Origin: an uncultured Lachnospiraceae bacterium
Lineage (GTDB): Bacteria > Bacillota > Clostridia > Lachnospirales > Lachnospiraceae
Direction of reading: 5' to 3'
Length of the DNA: 64,000 nt
Assembly (NCBI GenBank): GCA_902779355.1
Contig: CACZBF010000007.1
Span: forward strand, 1-64,000
Shown: positions 1 to 9,007 of the stretch, piece by piece
Position numbering within the stretch: the first letter of the stretch is position 1
How the letters are laid out: each line of letters opens with the position of its first letter
Notes under the pieces: generated by a model
What the model was told of the DNA's origin: nothing
What the model saw: the letters and a program-made list of their open reading frames with translations, nothing else
The model's database searches: none
Translations under genes and position numbers: made by a program

Positions 1-403
1 CAAGTACAGGAAGAAAGTGATCACAGACGAGATCGGTGATTTCATGAAAAACCACGCAGCTTATCTATGCGGCAGGATGGACTGCACCCTGATATCGGCC
101 GAGACTGACGAGGATCATATGCATCTCCTGGTATCCATGCCGCCTGATGTGGCACCGGTCAGGCTGATCAATTCCCTGAAGACCCATCTGTCCAAAGAAG
201 TACGAGCGACCTACGCCAGCCATGTGGAACGCTATTTATGGAAAGATGCCTTCTGGAGTGCAAGCTACTTCTGCGCGACGACCGGATCTGTATCCCTGGA
301 AACAGTCCGGTCTTATATCGAATCTCAGCGGACAAGTGAACACAAACGCAAGTATACGAAGTCAGGAAAATACAAAAGGGCGATTCATCCCTCGACCGAC
401 TAA
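1..403 (+). CDS. tnpA: IS200/IS605-family Y1 transposase TnpA, 5' end outside window
   Basis: This is the C-terminal part of a small single-strand transposase of the IS200 type. The reading frame is open from base 2 (KYRKKV...), which matches the conserved HLVF-x-x-KYRKKV start of the family, so the gene begins before the window and the GTG at 17 is not its start. The HUH motif is present as DHMHLLV, and the catalytic tyrosine is in VRSYIESQ near the end. The family nicks and joins single-stranded DNA at hairpins without target duplication. The protein reads through to a normal stop and shows no internal frameshift, so it may be active. It faces the minus-strand operon and sits at its downstream boundary. 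Confidence 0.88.
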   Translation, partial: KYRKKVITDEIGDFMKNHAAYLCGRMDCTLISAETDEDHMHLLVSMPPDVAPVRLINSLKTHLSKEVRATYASHVERYLWKDAFWSASYFCATTGSVSLETVRSYIESQRTSEHKRKYTKSGKYKRAIHPSTD

Positions 404-409
404 TGTCGG
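396..409 (+). repeat. Small hairpin over the tnpA stop codon
   Basis: CCGAC-TAAT-GTCGG is a perfect 5-bp stem with the TAA stop in the loop, followed by GATGGGGTTTTCT. IS200 elements carry a subterminal hairpin recognised by TnpA at their right end, and a short transcription terminator is the other option. The stem is short, so either reading is tentative. Confidence 0.35.
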
Positions 410-566
410 ATGGGGTTTTCTCGCAGAGTTATTATAATTTCATATGACTCTTATACATCAAATTCTAATACAGCACCGGACATTTGACTATCCGATGCTG
501 TGTAACCTATCTGCTAACCTGGGTCTCAATATAGCTTGTTGCAAAATAAATAGCCTAATTTTTTTC

Positions 567-690
567 ATGCTGATCCCTACGATGATCGCACCGCTTATCT
601 CAAATGCGATCATCAAAAGCAGCGGCGAATTCGTCGGCAAATACGGCATCAAAGAATACCTGCCGACAAACCCCCTGTTTTTTGCGGCTA
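567..690 (+). pseudogene. Possible remnant of an MFS/sugar-symporter gene
   Basis: The interval 404-687 holds no intact gene. From 567 a plus-strand frame encodes a peptide that begins MLIPTMIAPLISNAIIKSSG and ends ...NPLFFA. This resembles an internal loop and helix region of MFS transporters of anaerobic Bacillota (a GP-x-IG-x-x-II-type helix, then a soluble loop and a PxxIFxA helix start). The frame is cut off exactly where the stop codon of the adjacent minus-strand phosphatase begins. I read it as a gene scrap left by a rearrangement, but the match is from memory of the family's look and is weak. Confidence 0.25.
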
Positions 691-2556
691 TTCCTCCCGG
701 CTTCCGGTATATTTCAGGCAGAGCATGGTGATGTCATCGGATTGGGGCATGTTGTTTGCAAATTCCTTCACATCCGCACGGATGGACGTGCATAGATCCT
801 TGCAGTAATCATTCGCTTCTTCTTCGTTGATGCGCGCCGATGTTTCGGTGATGATGTTCTCCAGACGGTTATTTCCGTATTCCTCTTCTTGTTCATTAAA
901 AGCTTCTGTCACGCCATCGGTATAGAGATATAAGGTGTCTCCGGGACGCAGGATCAACTCCTGTTCCTCGTAGTCTGCCGCGGAGCGCCATCCCACGAAG
1001 GTATTCCGCTTTTGTTTGACAAAAGAGGTCTGTCCGTCACGGAGCAGCACAGGACAGGTATGACCAGCATGCACATAAGAGATCCTTCCCGTTTTCAGGT
1101 CTACATAGCCGACCCATATGGTCACAAACATATGCGCCTCATTATGGCTATACAGTTCCTGATTGGTGCGCCTCACCATTTCATCCACGGGAAGGCCGCT
1201 GACTGCGAGTGCCTTGATCGTCGTTTTCGCGCGCATCATGAAAAGCGCAGCGGGGATTCCTTTGTCAGACACGTCCGCGATCACAATGACAAGACGATTG
1301 TCCCGCAGGAAGAAAAAATCGTAAAAGTCTCCGCCCACCTGTTTGGCTGTATCCATCATCGCATACAGTCCAAACTCCTTGTGATGCGGGTATGGCGGGA
1401 AAAGCCACGGCAGCGTTGCATGCTGGATGGTCTTTGCCATCACAAGCTCGTCATCGTACCGCTTGGCCGCCTCATTGATCATGGTCTTTAACTTATCGAC
1501 CGTTTGATTAATGCCATCGGACAGCAGCGAAAGCTCACGGGATCCGCGTTCATCCACCTCCTCCTGCAGATTACCTTCCGTAATCTCCTGAAGGGAAAGT
1601 ACAATACCGGACACGCCGTTTACCACATACCGTTTCAAAAGCGCTGTCAGGATCATACTGATCGCCACCAGCATCGGTACAATCAGGATCAATACCATCG
1701 TACTGCTCAGCACTCGTACCCGCCCCACATCCTTTGCTGTATAGCAGCCGATGATCGTAAGCCCCGTGTGCTGAACGCCGAGGATATAGACGTTTTCTCC
1801 GAAAAGCTTCACCTCGGATGTCTGCTCTCTCAGGTGGTTCTCCAGCGCGGTTCGGAAAACCTTGCCAGGGACCATCTGCCCGTTATGCTCCTTGTGGTAA
1901 CTGAAAAGCACCTGTCCGTCATCTTCACAAACCAGAAGATAGCCGGTTAATTCCACACGCCGGTTGCGCACCAGATAGTCATAGCAGTCTTTCAGCATTT
2001 TATCGTGCACTTCCTCATTCGCCATGAAAACGCAAACGAGATCATGATCCGGCACCAGGAATGCCGCATAATCGTTCGTCGTACCCTGGATCCACGGCAC
2101 ATCAGTTGCGTTGATCTTGACATACGGATCTCCTGTTTCTATGCCTTTCATGATATCCTTCCAGAAAGGCGTATCATGATAATCATGCCCTGCAAGCAAA
2201 TGATCGGAAGCGGCGAGCACTCTGCCTTCCGTATTCATCACTACGACAGCCGTGAAGCCGTCGCCCTGCGCCATCCTCTTCAAGTACAAACTGTTGACCC
2301 ATTTATCACCATCTTGGGCCATATCCGCTTTGATAAGACTTGCGTCATCATACAGCCAATCATAGAGCCAATCTTCTCCATCCCGCTCAAGCTCCGCGAG
2401 GATACTGCTCAGTTCTTCATAGGTCCTTGTCTTTTCAGACAGCCATACAACCGTTAACCAGATCGTAAAGATCACACCGAAAAGAAGGACACTCGTAATC
2501 ACGAGAATCCTTCTGATCAACTGATAGATATGCACATCTCCGGGTACCTTTTTCAT
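688..2556 (-). CDS. Membrane sensor PP2C (SpoIIE/RsbU-type) serine phosphatase
   Basis: Predicted membrane-anchored phosphatase that dephosphorylates a STAS anti-sigma antagonist in response to an external signal. Residues about 14-38 form TM1, about 40-280 an extracytoplasmic Cache-like sensor, and about 280-306 TM2. A HAMP stretch (NGVSGIVLSLQEITEGNL) and a linker follow. The C-terminal PP2C domain carries VGGDFYDFF, IADVSDKGIPAALFM, HAGH, LYLYTDGVTEAF and QSDDITML, the metal-binding and core motifs of SpoIIE phosphatases. It is the last gene of the GH3/ATP-grasp operon, 20 bases after the STAS gene, so that STAS protein is its likely substrate. A second paralogue lies at 24341-26632. Domain call is firm; substrate is inferred. 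Confidence 0.9.
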   Translation of the reverse strand: MKKVPGDVHIYQLIRRILVITSVLLFGVIFTIWLTVVWLSEKTRTYEELSSILAELERDGEDWLYDWLYDDASLIKADMAQDGDKWVNSLYLKRMAQGDGFTAVVVMNTEGRVLAASDHLLAGHDYHDTPFWKDIMKGIETGDPYVKINATDVPWIQGTTNDYAAFLVPDHDLVCVFMANEEVHDKMLKDCYDYLVRNRRVELTGYLLVCEDDGQVLFSYHKEHNGQMVPGKVFRTALENHLREQTSEVKLFGENVYILGVQHTGLTIIGCYTAKDVGRVRVLSSTMVLILIVPMLVAISMILTALLKRYVVNGVSGIVLSLQEITEGNLQEEVDERGSRELSLLSDGINQTVDKLKTMINEAAKRYDDELVMAKTIQHATLPWLFPPYPHHKEFGLYAMMDTAKQVGGDFYDFFFLRDNRLVIVIADVSDKGIPAALFMMRAKTTIKALAVSGLPVDEMVRRTNQELYSHNEAHMFVTIWVGYVDLKTGRISYVHAGHTCPVLLRDGQTSFVKQKRNTFVGWRSAADYEEQELILRPGDTLYLYTDGVTEAFNEQEEEYGNNRLENIITETSARINEEEANDYCKDLCTSIRADVKEFANNMPQSDDITMLCLKYTGSREE

Positions 2557-2576
2557 CTGTTATCCGTTCTCTGTCG

Positions 2577-2879
2577 CTACACAATGGTAAGAAACTCGGT
2601 CATTCCGGTGTCATCAAACACTTCCCGGATCATCTCGCCTACATGCATAAACGTCAACTGACCGCCGGACTTGTCCATCCGGTTCTGCAGCTCCAGGATC
2701 ACCCTGAGGCCGGCAGAAGAAGTATAACGGAGCTTTTCCATATCAAGCGTAATGCTGGTGATGCTGTCCGGTATTTTCGACAGCGCCTCCTTAAATGAGG
2801 GGGCGCTTGACGTATCCAACATCCCTTCCATCATCACAGTTGCTGACGTTCCTTCCTGCTTCACATCCAAATTCAGCAT
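2577..2879 (-). CDS. STAS-domain anti-sigma factor antagonist (SpoIIAA/RsbV-like)
   Basis: A 100-residue single STAS domain protein. The start is taken at 2879 (MLNLDVKQEG...), which overlaps the stop of the fusion gene by 7 bases (ATGCTGA), so the two are translationally coupled. An upstream in-frame ATG at 2996 would add 39 unconserved residues and is rejected. The hallmark loop YTSSAGLR holds the serine that RsbW/SpoIIAB kinases phosphorylate. The neighbour at 688-2556 is the matching phosphatase. No kinase lies in this operon; the RsbW-like domain at 45756-46166 is the only visible candidate. Function as a partner switch is family knowledge; its target here is unknown. Confidence 0.9.
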   Translation of the reverse strand: MLNLDVKQEGTSATVMMEGMLDTSSAPSFKEALSKIPDSITSITLDMEKLRYTSSAGLRVILELQNRMDKSGGQLTFMHVGEMIREVFDDTGMTEFLTIV

Positions 2880-5419
2880 TTTGCAGATCCTCCTCTCCAC
2901 TCTGCCTCCGGCAGCTCGCTGATGACCACCGGCACCTTCACCTGTGCCGCAGTCGCATTGCCCTTCGTATATTTCTTCATCATATACGCGCTCCATCCTT
3001 CTTTCATGAGTTGTAATCCGCAGGGGGCGAGCAGCTTCTTCCGATAAGTATCATACTGGACCAGTTCCTCTCTTAAGCCCTGTTCCAGTTTTTCGACGAG
3101 TGCTGAAGGATCGTCCACGGCAGACACCGGTTCCACGCAAACCACATAGCTCATCTCCTTCGGGTCCGGGAAAACTTGTACCATCCGGGCGCCGCAGCCT
3201 TCTTTATCCAGAATCTCTTGCACCGCTTTCGAAAGCATGACCCCTGGGATCTTCTCCTGGCCGAGGTTTGCAACGTCGGACAGTTTCGTCACAAAATAAA
3301 TATTCGGTGTCGTTCCGGTAAATCCCTCCACATGCACCAGATCCTTCAAACGATACCGGTACAGCCCCGCATTCGTGGTCAGCACCAGCTCGTAATTCTT
3401 GCCATCCTGCAGCTCATGCGCAAGCAGCGGCTCTCCGCCTTCCTCGGGAATGAACTCAAAGAAAGCAGTAAAGGCGGAAAGGGCTCCTGCCGGGGTCTCC
3501 GGTTTGGTCGGGATATTGATCTTCGCTTCGCTTGAGCCGTAACCCACATCGATGTACTTTGTGGTCTCCGGAAGGAGCGGCCGCACCTCATCCACATAGA
3601 CGCCGACACTGCCGCCGAGCCAGAAGCCCGCCGCCATCAGCATCGGCCAGTAATAACGCGGCGTAAAATGATCTTCTGCCCGCAGTTTTTCCAGTTCGTC
3701 CGCCCGCGCCGGGTTTGCAGTCAGCTGCTCTTTCAGCATCTCTTTCAGAGCGTCCGACATCTCATAGCGGCAGCCGCCGTTCCTGATATCCTCGATGATC
3801 TCTGCGGCATGCTCTTTTGCATATTCGATCAGATTCCGCAGCATCCGCGCGTTATTCCCAAGCAGCGCAGTAACATCGCCAAATACCAGAGAAGTACGGA
3901 GCATGATATAAAGCAGCTCGTCTCCCTCAAACTCATTGACAACCTGCGGCACATAGGTCAGGCGCTTGATCAGCTCCTCATTGGCAAGCTCGGAGGAACG
4001 ACCCGATGCCGTTCCGCAGGGGATCCCGCCCTCTGTCTTGTCCAGGGAGGGTTTGTTGAAAAATGCAAAAATCCTGTTTGCCGCCTTCGGAGACGCCATC
4101 AGAAAGATCTCCGTATTCCTCGCACGGGAGATCGCTTTCCGGGAAACCACTTCCCGTGTACTCTCCGGGATGAATTTGTAGCTGGCCGTGGTGCCGGAGG
4201 TCCTGTAGAAGAAGGTCGGCTTTCCCGGGAAAAGGATGTTCTCCTCCCCTTTCTGCAGGCGGTCACTGTACTGCTCATAATCCGACCAGTCGGAAAGCGG
4301 CACTTTCTTCCGGTATTCTTCCACGGAATGGATCTCGGAGAAACCATGGGCTTTCCCGAATTCGGTATCCTGATTGGCTCTCAGCATTTCCTCCAATACC
4401 AGTTCCTGCGTGCCCTTGCAATCAAAGAGCAGTGCTTCCGCCGCCTTCAGGAATCCGTAATCATCCTGCTGCATCAGGATCGCCGCAAGCTGATTGGTCT
4501 TTGCGGCCTGCTTCAGCTGCTGCACTCTCCAGTACGCCAGCGGGCGCTTTAACATCTCGTTTTTCAGATCCTTCATAAAGATCGACACCAGATCCTTCTT
4601 GCCCAGCCAGGAATCAAATCCTGCGGAGGAGTTCACCTCTCCCACCACGAATCCGTTCTCGGCAAACAAAAGGTCGATCCCCGCCATCCGAAGCCCGATG
4701 GCCTTTGCTACCTTATGGCACAGATCCTTCATTTCATCCGTCAGCGGATACTCTTCCGCCGTGCCGCCCACATGGAGATTTGACCGGAACTCATTGGGAT
4801 CCGATGCCTTTCTCTGTGCCGCGAACACCGCTTCAAAGCCGATGGTCAGGACACGGACATCCCGGCCTTTGGAGGTGGAGATGTATTTCTGCACCAGCAT
4901 TCTGGACTCGGAATTCCGAAGGCGCTCCATGGCTTCATCCAGCTCCGCTTCCGTATTGACAAGCTCCACGCCTTCTCCGCCGAACCCATCATCCGGTTTC
5001 ATGATCAGCGGCAGACCGATCTCCTTTAAGATCAGCTCCTTTTCCATGGAGCTTCTGAAGACCAGCGTCTTGATCACCGGCAGGCCCGCACGGGCCAAAA
5101 TCTGGTAGGTCTCGATCTTGCTCATGGCCGCCTGTTTTGCCTCGATGGGGTTGAAATTAAACGAGCCGAGCTTCTCGAGCAGCCGCGCGAAGGGAAACAC
5201 CATGCCGTTTTCTCCGTCGGAGTCTGCAATATAGAAAAAATCAGGCGGCGTCGTTTCCTTACCATCCACCCACAGCCGCGACGGCAGCCGGTCGTCAATG
5301 GCGTAGGAAACCTTGTTGCAGTCCACGACCTCAATGGTGTGCTCTCCCAGATTCACATTCTGGAGAAGCCGACCTACCGCGCCTTCAAATTTACCGGATG
5401 TCAAAAACCAGCCTTTCAT
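2873..5419 (-). CDS. ATP-grasp / GH3-family acyl-adenylate ligase fusion
   Basis: An 848-residue two-enzyme protein. Residues about 1-300 are a RimK-like ATP-grasp ligase: GLPLIMKPDDGFGGEG forms the ATP loop and GIDLLF...GEVNSSAG supplies the metal-binding E-x-N. Residues about 310-848 are a GH3-type adenylate-forming amide synthetase with motif I RTSGTTASYK, motif II VGYGSSEAK and motif III YRYRLKDLVHVEGF. GH3 enzymes activate a carboxylate as acyl-AMP and join it to an amino group; ATP-grasp ligases do the same through acyl-phosphate. The halves match the separate ligase (9008-9880) and GH3 (9975-11696) of the same operon, so a duplication and fusion is likely. RBS GGAAAGG precedes ATG 5419. 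The substrates are unknown. Confidence 0.88.
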   Translation of the reverse strand: MKGWFLTSGKFEGAVGRLLQNVNLGEHTIEVVDCNKVSYAIDDRLPSRLWVDGKETTPPDFFYIADSDGENGMVFPFARLLEKLGSFNFNPIEAKQAAMSKIETYQILARAGLPVIKTLVFRSSMEKELILKEIGLPLIMKPDDGFGGEGVELVNTEAELDEAMERLRNSESRMLVQKYISTSKGRDVRVLTIGFEAVFAAQRKASDPNEFRSNLHVGGTAEEYPLTDEMKDLCHKVAKAIGLRMAGIDLLFAENGFVVGEVNSSAGFDSWLGKKDLVSIFMKDLKNEMLKRPLAYWRVQQLKQAAKTNQLAAILMQQDDYGFLKAAEALLFDCKGTQELVLEEMLRANQDTEFGKAHGFSEIHSVEEYRKKVPLSDWSDYEQYSDRLQKGEENILFPGKPTFFYRTSGTTASYKFIPESTREVVSRKAISRARNTEIFLMASPKAANRIFAFFNKPSLDKTEGGIPCGTASGRSSELANEELIKRLTYVPQVVNEFEGDELLYIMLRTSLVFGDVTALLGNNARMLRNLIEYAKEHAAEIIEDIRNGGCRYEMSDALKEMLKEQLTANPARADELEKLRAEDHFTPRYYWPMLMAAGFWLGGSVGVYVDEVRPLLPETTKYIDVGYGSSEAKINIPTKPETPAGALSAFTAFFEFIPEEGGEPLLAHELQDGKNYELVLTTNAGLYRYRLKDLVHVEGFTGTTPNIYFVTKLSDVANLGQEKIPGVMLSKAVQEILDKEGCGARMVQVFPDPKEMSYVVCVEPVSAVDDPSALVEKLEQGLREELVQYDTYRKKLLAPCGLQLMKEGWSAYMMKKYTKGNATAAQVKVPVVISELPEAEWRGGSAKC

Positions 5420-5491
5420 AAAACCACCTTTCCGCGTCTTTCACGCATCGTATTGTTGTCTCAGGTTTTGTTGTTGTTTTCTTTATATGTT

Positions 5492-7246
5492 TTACGCATA
5501 GGAACTCAGATACAGTTCCGCATAGAGTCCGCCCTTTGCCATTAGTTCCTCATGCGTACCGACCTCCTTGATATCGCCGTCCTTCATGAAGATGATGCTG
5601 TCCGCATTTCTGATCGTAAACAGGCGGTGCGCGATCATAAACGTCGTGTGCCCTTTCATCATTTCATTCATCGCCCTGGTGATCAGGATCTCGGTACGGG
5701 TATCGATATTCGAGGTCGCCTCATCCAGGATCAGAATATCCGGATCTGAGATCACGACTCTGGCGATGGAGAGGAGCTGTTTCTCTCCCACGCTAAGCGC
5801 CCCCGTATCGTTGTCAATCCAGGTATCATATCCATCCGGCAGCTTTTGGATAAAAGAATCACACTCCGCTTTCTTCGCTGCCGCGATGACTTCCTCTCTG
5901 GTCGCGCCGGGTTTCCCGTAGGCAATGTTGTCATGGATCGTTCCGGAGAAGAGCCAGGTATCCTGCAATACCATACCCATATGCTTTCTAAGCGCGTCTC
6001 TTGTCATTTCCCGTGTGTTCTGCTGATCCAGCCGGATGCTTCCGTCGTTGATCTCATAGAATCGCATCAGCAGATTCACCAGGGTGGTCTTTCCGGCGCC
6101 CGAAGGCCCTACAATGGCAAAGACCTGTCCGGGGCTGGCATGGAAGCTTACATCCTGCATCAGCATCTGATCGGGAAGGTAGCCGAATTTCACATGAGAA
6201 AATTCCACATCTCCGCTGAAAGTGGTCTCCTCGCCACTCTCTTTCTCCTCTGTCTCGACCTCCGCATCAAGCAGCAAGAAGATACGATCTGCTGCCGCCA
6301 GGCCAGACTGTACCTGATTCAGCATGGACGAAAACGTGTTGATGGGGCCGGAAATATTCTGAGTATAAAGCAGGAACGCCAGAAGCGCACCAACTGTCAG
6401 CACACCGTTCACCGTCATCACACCGCCGATCACGCAGATCGCGATAAACACCAGGTTGTTCAGGAGCGTGGTGACGGGCTGGATCAGTCCGGACCACGTC
6501 CTTGAGGACAGGTAGGTCTTGAAGATCTTTTGATTGATGTTGCGGGTGGTCTCAAAAGCCGCCTCTTCATAGTTGAAGGCACGCATGACATCATTGCCCG
6601 TGATCATTTCTTCCACATGGGCATTCAGCTCGCCGACAGCCTCCTGCTGCCGTTTGAAAAGCCGCCGTGTGGCCTTGGTGATCCCTTTCATCGCCAGAGT
6701 GCTGACCGGGATCATGATGAAAAAGATCAAGGTCAGTTTCCAGTCTGTGATGAACATCATAAACAGGATTCCGATGATCGTCAGCAGCTTGGTAAAAAGA
6801 GTGGAAAGGTTCGTCTGGATCACGTTCGTCAGCGTCACCATATCACTTGTGAGGCGCGCTAAAATATCACCTCTCTTCTGGCTGTCCAAAAAGCTGAGAG
6901 GGAGCTTTTCCAGCTTCTTCTGCAGCTTTTGCCGCATGGAAAAAGCAGTATTCTCGGCTATAATAACCAGCGAGCGGCGCGCGACATAAAGCGTCAACGC
7001 GGAGATCACATAGCAGGCGGTGAGGATCAGGAGCAGCAATCCGATCTGCTGCATATCGATGTGCACGCCTTCCTCAATCTGAATGGTATCTGTGATCTTC
7101 TGGATCACCTTCGGCGAGATAACGTCGAACACGGTACTGAGCGTCAGCGTCAGCATCACGAGAGCCACAAGATACTTCTTTCCTGCGAGATACCTAAGCA
7201 GCCGGAAAAGGGTTTTTGTTCCGCCGGATTTCTTTTTCTTCTTCAT
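5492..7246 (-). CDS. ABC exporter half-transporter, catalytic subunit of a heterodimer
   Basis: A 584-residue membrane/ATPase half-transporter with six TM helices (about 25-330) and a C-terminal nucleotide-binding domain. Walker A is GPSGAGKTT and Walker B with the catalytic glutamate is DILILDEATSNID, but the signature is LSVGEKQ instead of LSGGQ. With the partner at 7243-8985 this gives one complete and one degenerate ATP site, as in heterodimeric exporters of the TM287/288 and BmrCD kind. The genes overlap by ATGA. The protein sits between two ligase genes, so the exported substrate may be the product of those ligases (inference). Confidence 0.93.
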   Translation of the reverse strand: MKKKKKSGGTKTLFRLLRYLAGKKYLVALVMLTLTLSTVFDVISPKVIQKITDTIQIEEGVHIDMQQIGLLLLILTACYVISALTLYVARRSLVIIAENTAFSMRQKLQKKLEKLPLSFLDSQKRGDILARLTSDMVTLTNVIQTNLSTLFTKLLTIIGILFMMFITDWKLTLIFFIMIPVSTLAMKGITKATRRLFKRQQEAVGELNAHVEEMITGNDVMRAFNYEEAAFETTRNINQKIFKTYLSSRTWSGLIQPVTTLLNNLVFIAICVIGGVMTVNGVLTVGALLAFLLYTQNISGPINTFSSMLNQVQSGLAAADRIFLLLDAEVETEEKESGEETTFSGDVEFSHVKFGYLPDQMLMQDVSFHASPGQVFAIVGPSGAGKTTLVNLLMRFYEINDGSIRLDQQNTREMTRDALRKHMGMVLQDTWLFSGTIHDNIAYGKPGATREEVIAAAKKAECDSFIQKLPDGYDTWIDNDTGALSVGEKQLLSIARVVISDPDILILDEATSNIDTRTEILITRAMNEMMKGHTTFMIAHRLFTIRNADSIIFMKDGDIKEVGTHEELMAKGGLYAELYLSSYA

Positions 7247-8985
7247 GCCGTCGCCCCCTCTCCATCTGCGCTCTTCTGGGTTTCGTAAATCTCCTGATAA
7301 ATACTGCAGTCTCGCAGGAGTTCTTCGTGTGTACCAACTGCCTGCACCCTGCCGTGATCCATTACCACGATCTGGTCTGCTCCCATGACGGTGTTGATCC
7401 GCTGTGCCACCATGATGATGGTCTTGTCTTTCAGTTCTTCTTTCATGGCCTTTCTGACCGCCGCGTCTGTCTTGAAATCCAGTGCAGAGAACGTATCGTC
7501 AAAGAGATAGATGGGCACATCCTTCACAAACGCCCGAGCCAGAGAGACGCGCTGCCTCTGCCCTCCGGAAAGATTGGATCCTCCCTGTGTCAATGCCAGC
7601 TCCGGTCCCGTACCCTTGCTTTCCAGGAACTCCGTGACCTGCGCCATATCACAGGCACGTTTGATCTGCTCCGGTGTGGCGTCGGGATTTGCCACCTTCA
7701 GATTGCTTTCCACCGTGCCGCCGAAGAGGTTGGCCTTCTGGGGCGCATAGGAGATCATGGAGCGCAATTCCTTTACCGTCATGTCTCTGGTATCCACGCC
7801 GTCGATCCGGATGGAACCGAAAAACTGTGTGTCAAAGAACTGCAGCATGACCTTCAGCAAGGTGGTCTTGCCACTGCCGGTTGCACCGACGATGGCTGTG
7901 GTCTTGCCCTTCGGGATGGTCAGGTTGATATCCTCAAGCACCAGATCATGCGCACCACTGTATCCAAAACTGATACCGTCGAAAACAACCCCGCTCTCCG
8001 CCGTGGCGCCACGCTTTTCGGCCGGCTGCACAAAGGTCTCCGGCTCATAATCCAGCACCTCGACAATCCTTTTTGCCGCAACCTCACATTTCGGAAGGGA
8101 GTTCACGATCGCCATGATCGTGGAGATCCCGCCGGCCAGCATGGTACTGTACTGGATATAGGTCAACAGATCCGCAAGCTTTACCATGCCGCTCGTAATC
8201 TGGAGCGGTCCGAAGTAAAGACTCGCTACAATGACCATGTTCATGATGAAGGTGATAAACGGCACCAGAAACACCACAAAGGTACCTGCGCCGATCCCCA
8301 TATCCCGAACTTCCTCGTTGGCCGCCGTCAGTTTTTCCACTTCGTATTCCTGTCTGCCGAATGCCCGGATCGTCCGCATGCCTGTCAGCTTTTCATTCAT
8401 CAGTGTGCTGACGCGGTCGGTCTGCTGCTGCAGCTTCGTGAACATCGGCATGCTGCGGGTGTTCCTCCATCTGACAAGCAGGATTGCGAACACAAAGGCG
8501 CCGCCCAGGATCAGTGCCAGCGGCGCATCCAGAAAGATACAGCGGATAAATGTAAAAACAGCGACAAAGGGTACGATCATCGCATTCCGCAGCAAATTGA
8601 TCACTACGAACTGCATCTGCGTCGTATCGCTTGTCGCTCTGGTAAGAATCGTCTCTTTACTGAATTTCTGATAATCCAGGTCGGAAAACTTCTGTACTTT
8701 CCGGAAAAGATCTGCGCGGATCGTGGTGGTAAACCGCGCAGTCACGTAGGCGGAAAAATAGCCGGAAAAGACCATAATCACACCCATGGCCACCGTGATG
8801 CCCAACATGATCAGTCCCATCCGTTTGATGTATTCCGTATCTCCGACGGCTACGCCGTTCTTTAATATCCTGTTGAAATATTTCGGCAGGCTGGTCTGCG
8901 TCAGCGCCTGCCCGATGGCGCAGATCACCACGAAGATCATCTGCTTCCAGTAGTCCTTTAAATATCTGCCAAGTAATCCAAACAT
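7243..8985 (-). CDS. ABC exporter half-transporter, degenerate subunit of a heterodimer
   Basis: A 580-residue exporter half. The start is set at 8985 (MFGLLGRYLKDYW) behind GGACGGAG; the open frame runs 27 residues further up, into the end of the ligase gene, and lacks family similarity there. TM helices fill about 15-310. The nucleotide-binding domain has Walker A GATGSGKTT and a normal LSGGQRQR signature, but Walker B reads PIYLFDDTFSALD, with aspartate where the catalytic glutamate normally stands. This is the expected non-catalytic site of a heterodimer and complements the partner at 5492-7246. It is 22 bases downstream of the ATP-grasp gene and clearly cotranscribed. Confidence 0.93.
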   Translation of the reverse strand: MFGLLGRYLKDYWKQMIFVVICAIGQALTQTSLPKYFNRILKNGVAVGDTEYIKRMGLIMLGITVAMGVIMVFSGYFSAYVTARFTTTIRADLFRKVQKFSDLDYQKFSKETILTRATSDTTQMQFVVINLLRNAMIVPFVAVFTFIRCIFLDAPLALILGGAFVFAILLVRWRNTRSMPMFTKLQQQTDRVSTLMNEKLTGMRTIRAFGRQEYEVEKLTAANEEVRDMGIGAGTFVVFLVPFITFIMNMVIVASLYFGPLQITSGMVKLADLLTYIQYSTMLAGGISTIMAIVNSLPKCEVAAKRIVEVLDYEPETFVQPAEKRGATAESGVVFDGISFGYSGAHDLVLEDINLTIPKGKTTAIVGATGSGKTTLLKVMLQFFDTQFFGSIRIDGVDTRDMTVKELRSMISYAPQKANLFGGTVESNLKVANPDATPEQIKRACDMAQVTEFLESKGTGPELALTQGGSNLSGGQRQRVSLARAFVKDVPIYLFDDTFSALDFKTDAAVRKAMKEELKDKTIIMVAQRINTVMGADQIVVMDHGRVQAVGTHEELLRDCSIYQEIYETQKSADGEGATA

Positions 8986-9007
8986 AATCTCCGTCCTGTA
9001 GGCGAGG

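Noticed and set aside
7216-8865. 549-codon plus-strand open frame
   Set aside because: It is antisense to the ABC exporter gene, has no RBS, is rich in His, Arg and Gln as shadows usually are, and resembles no family.
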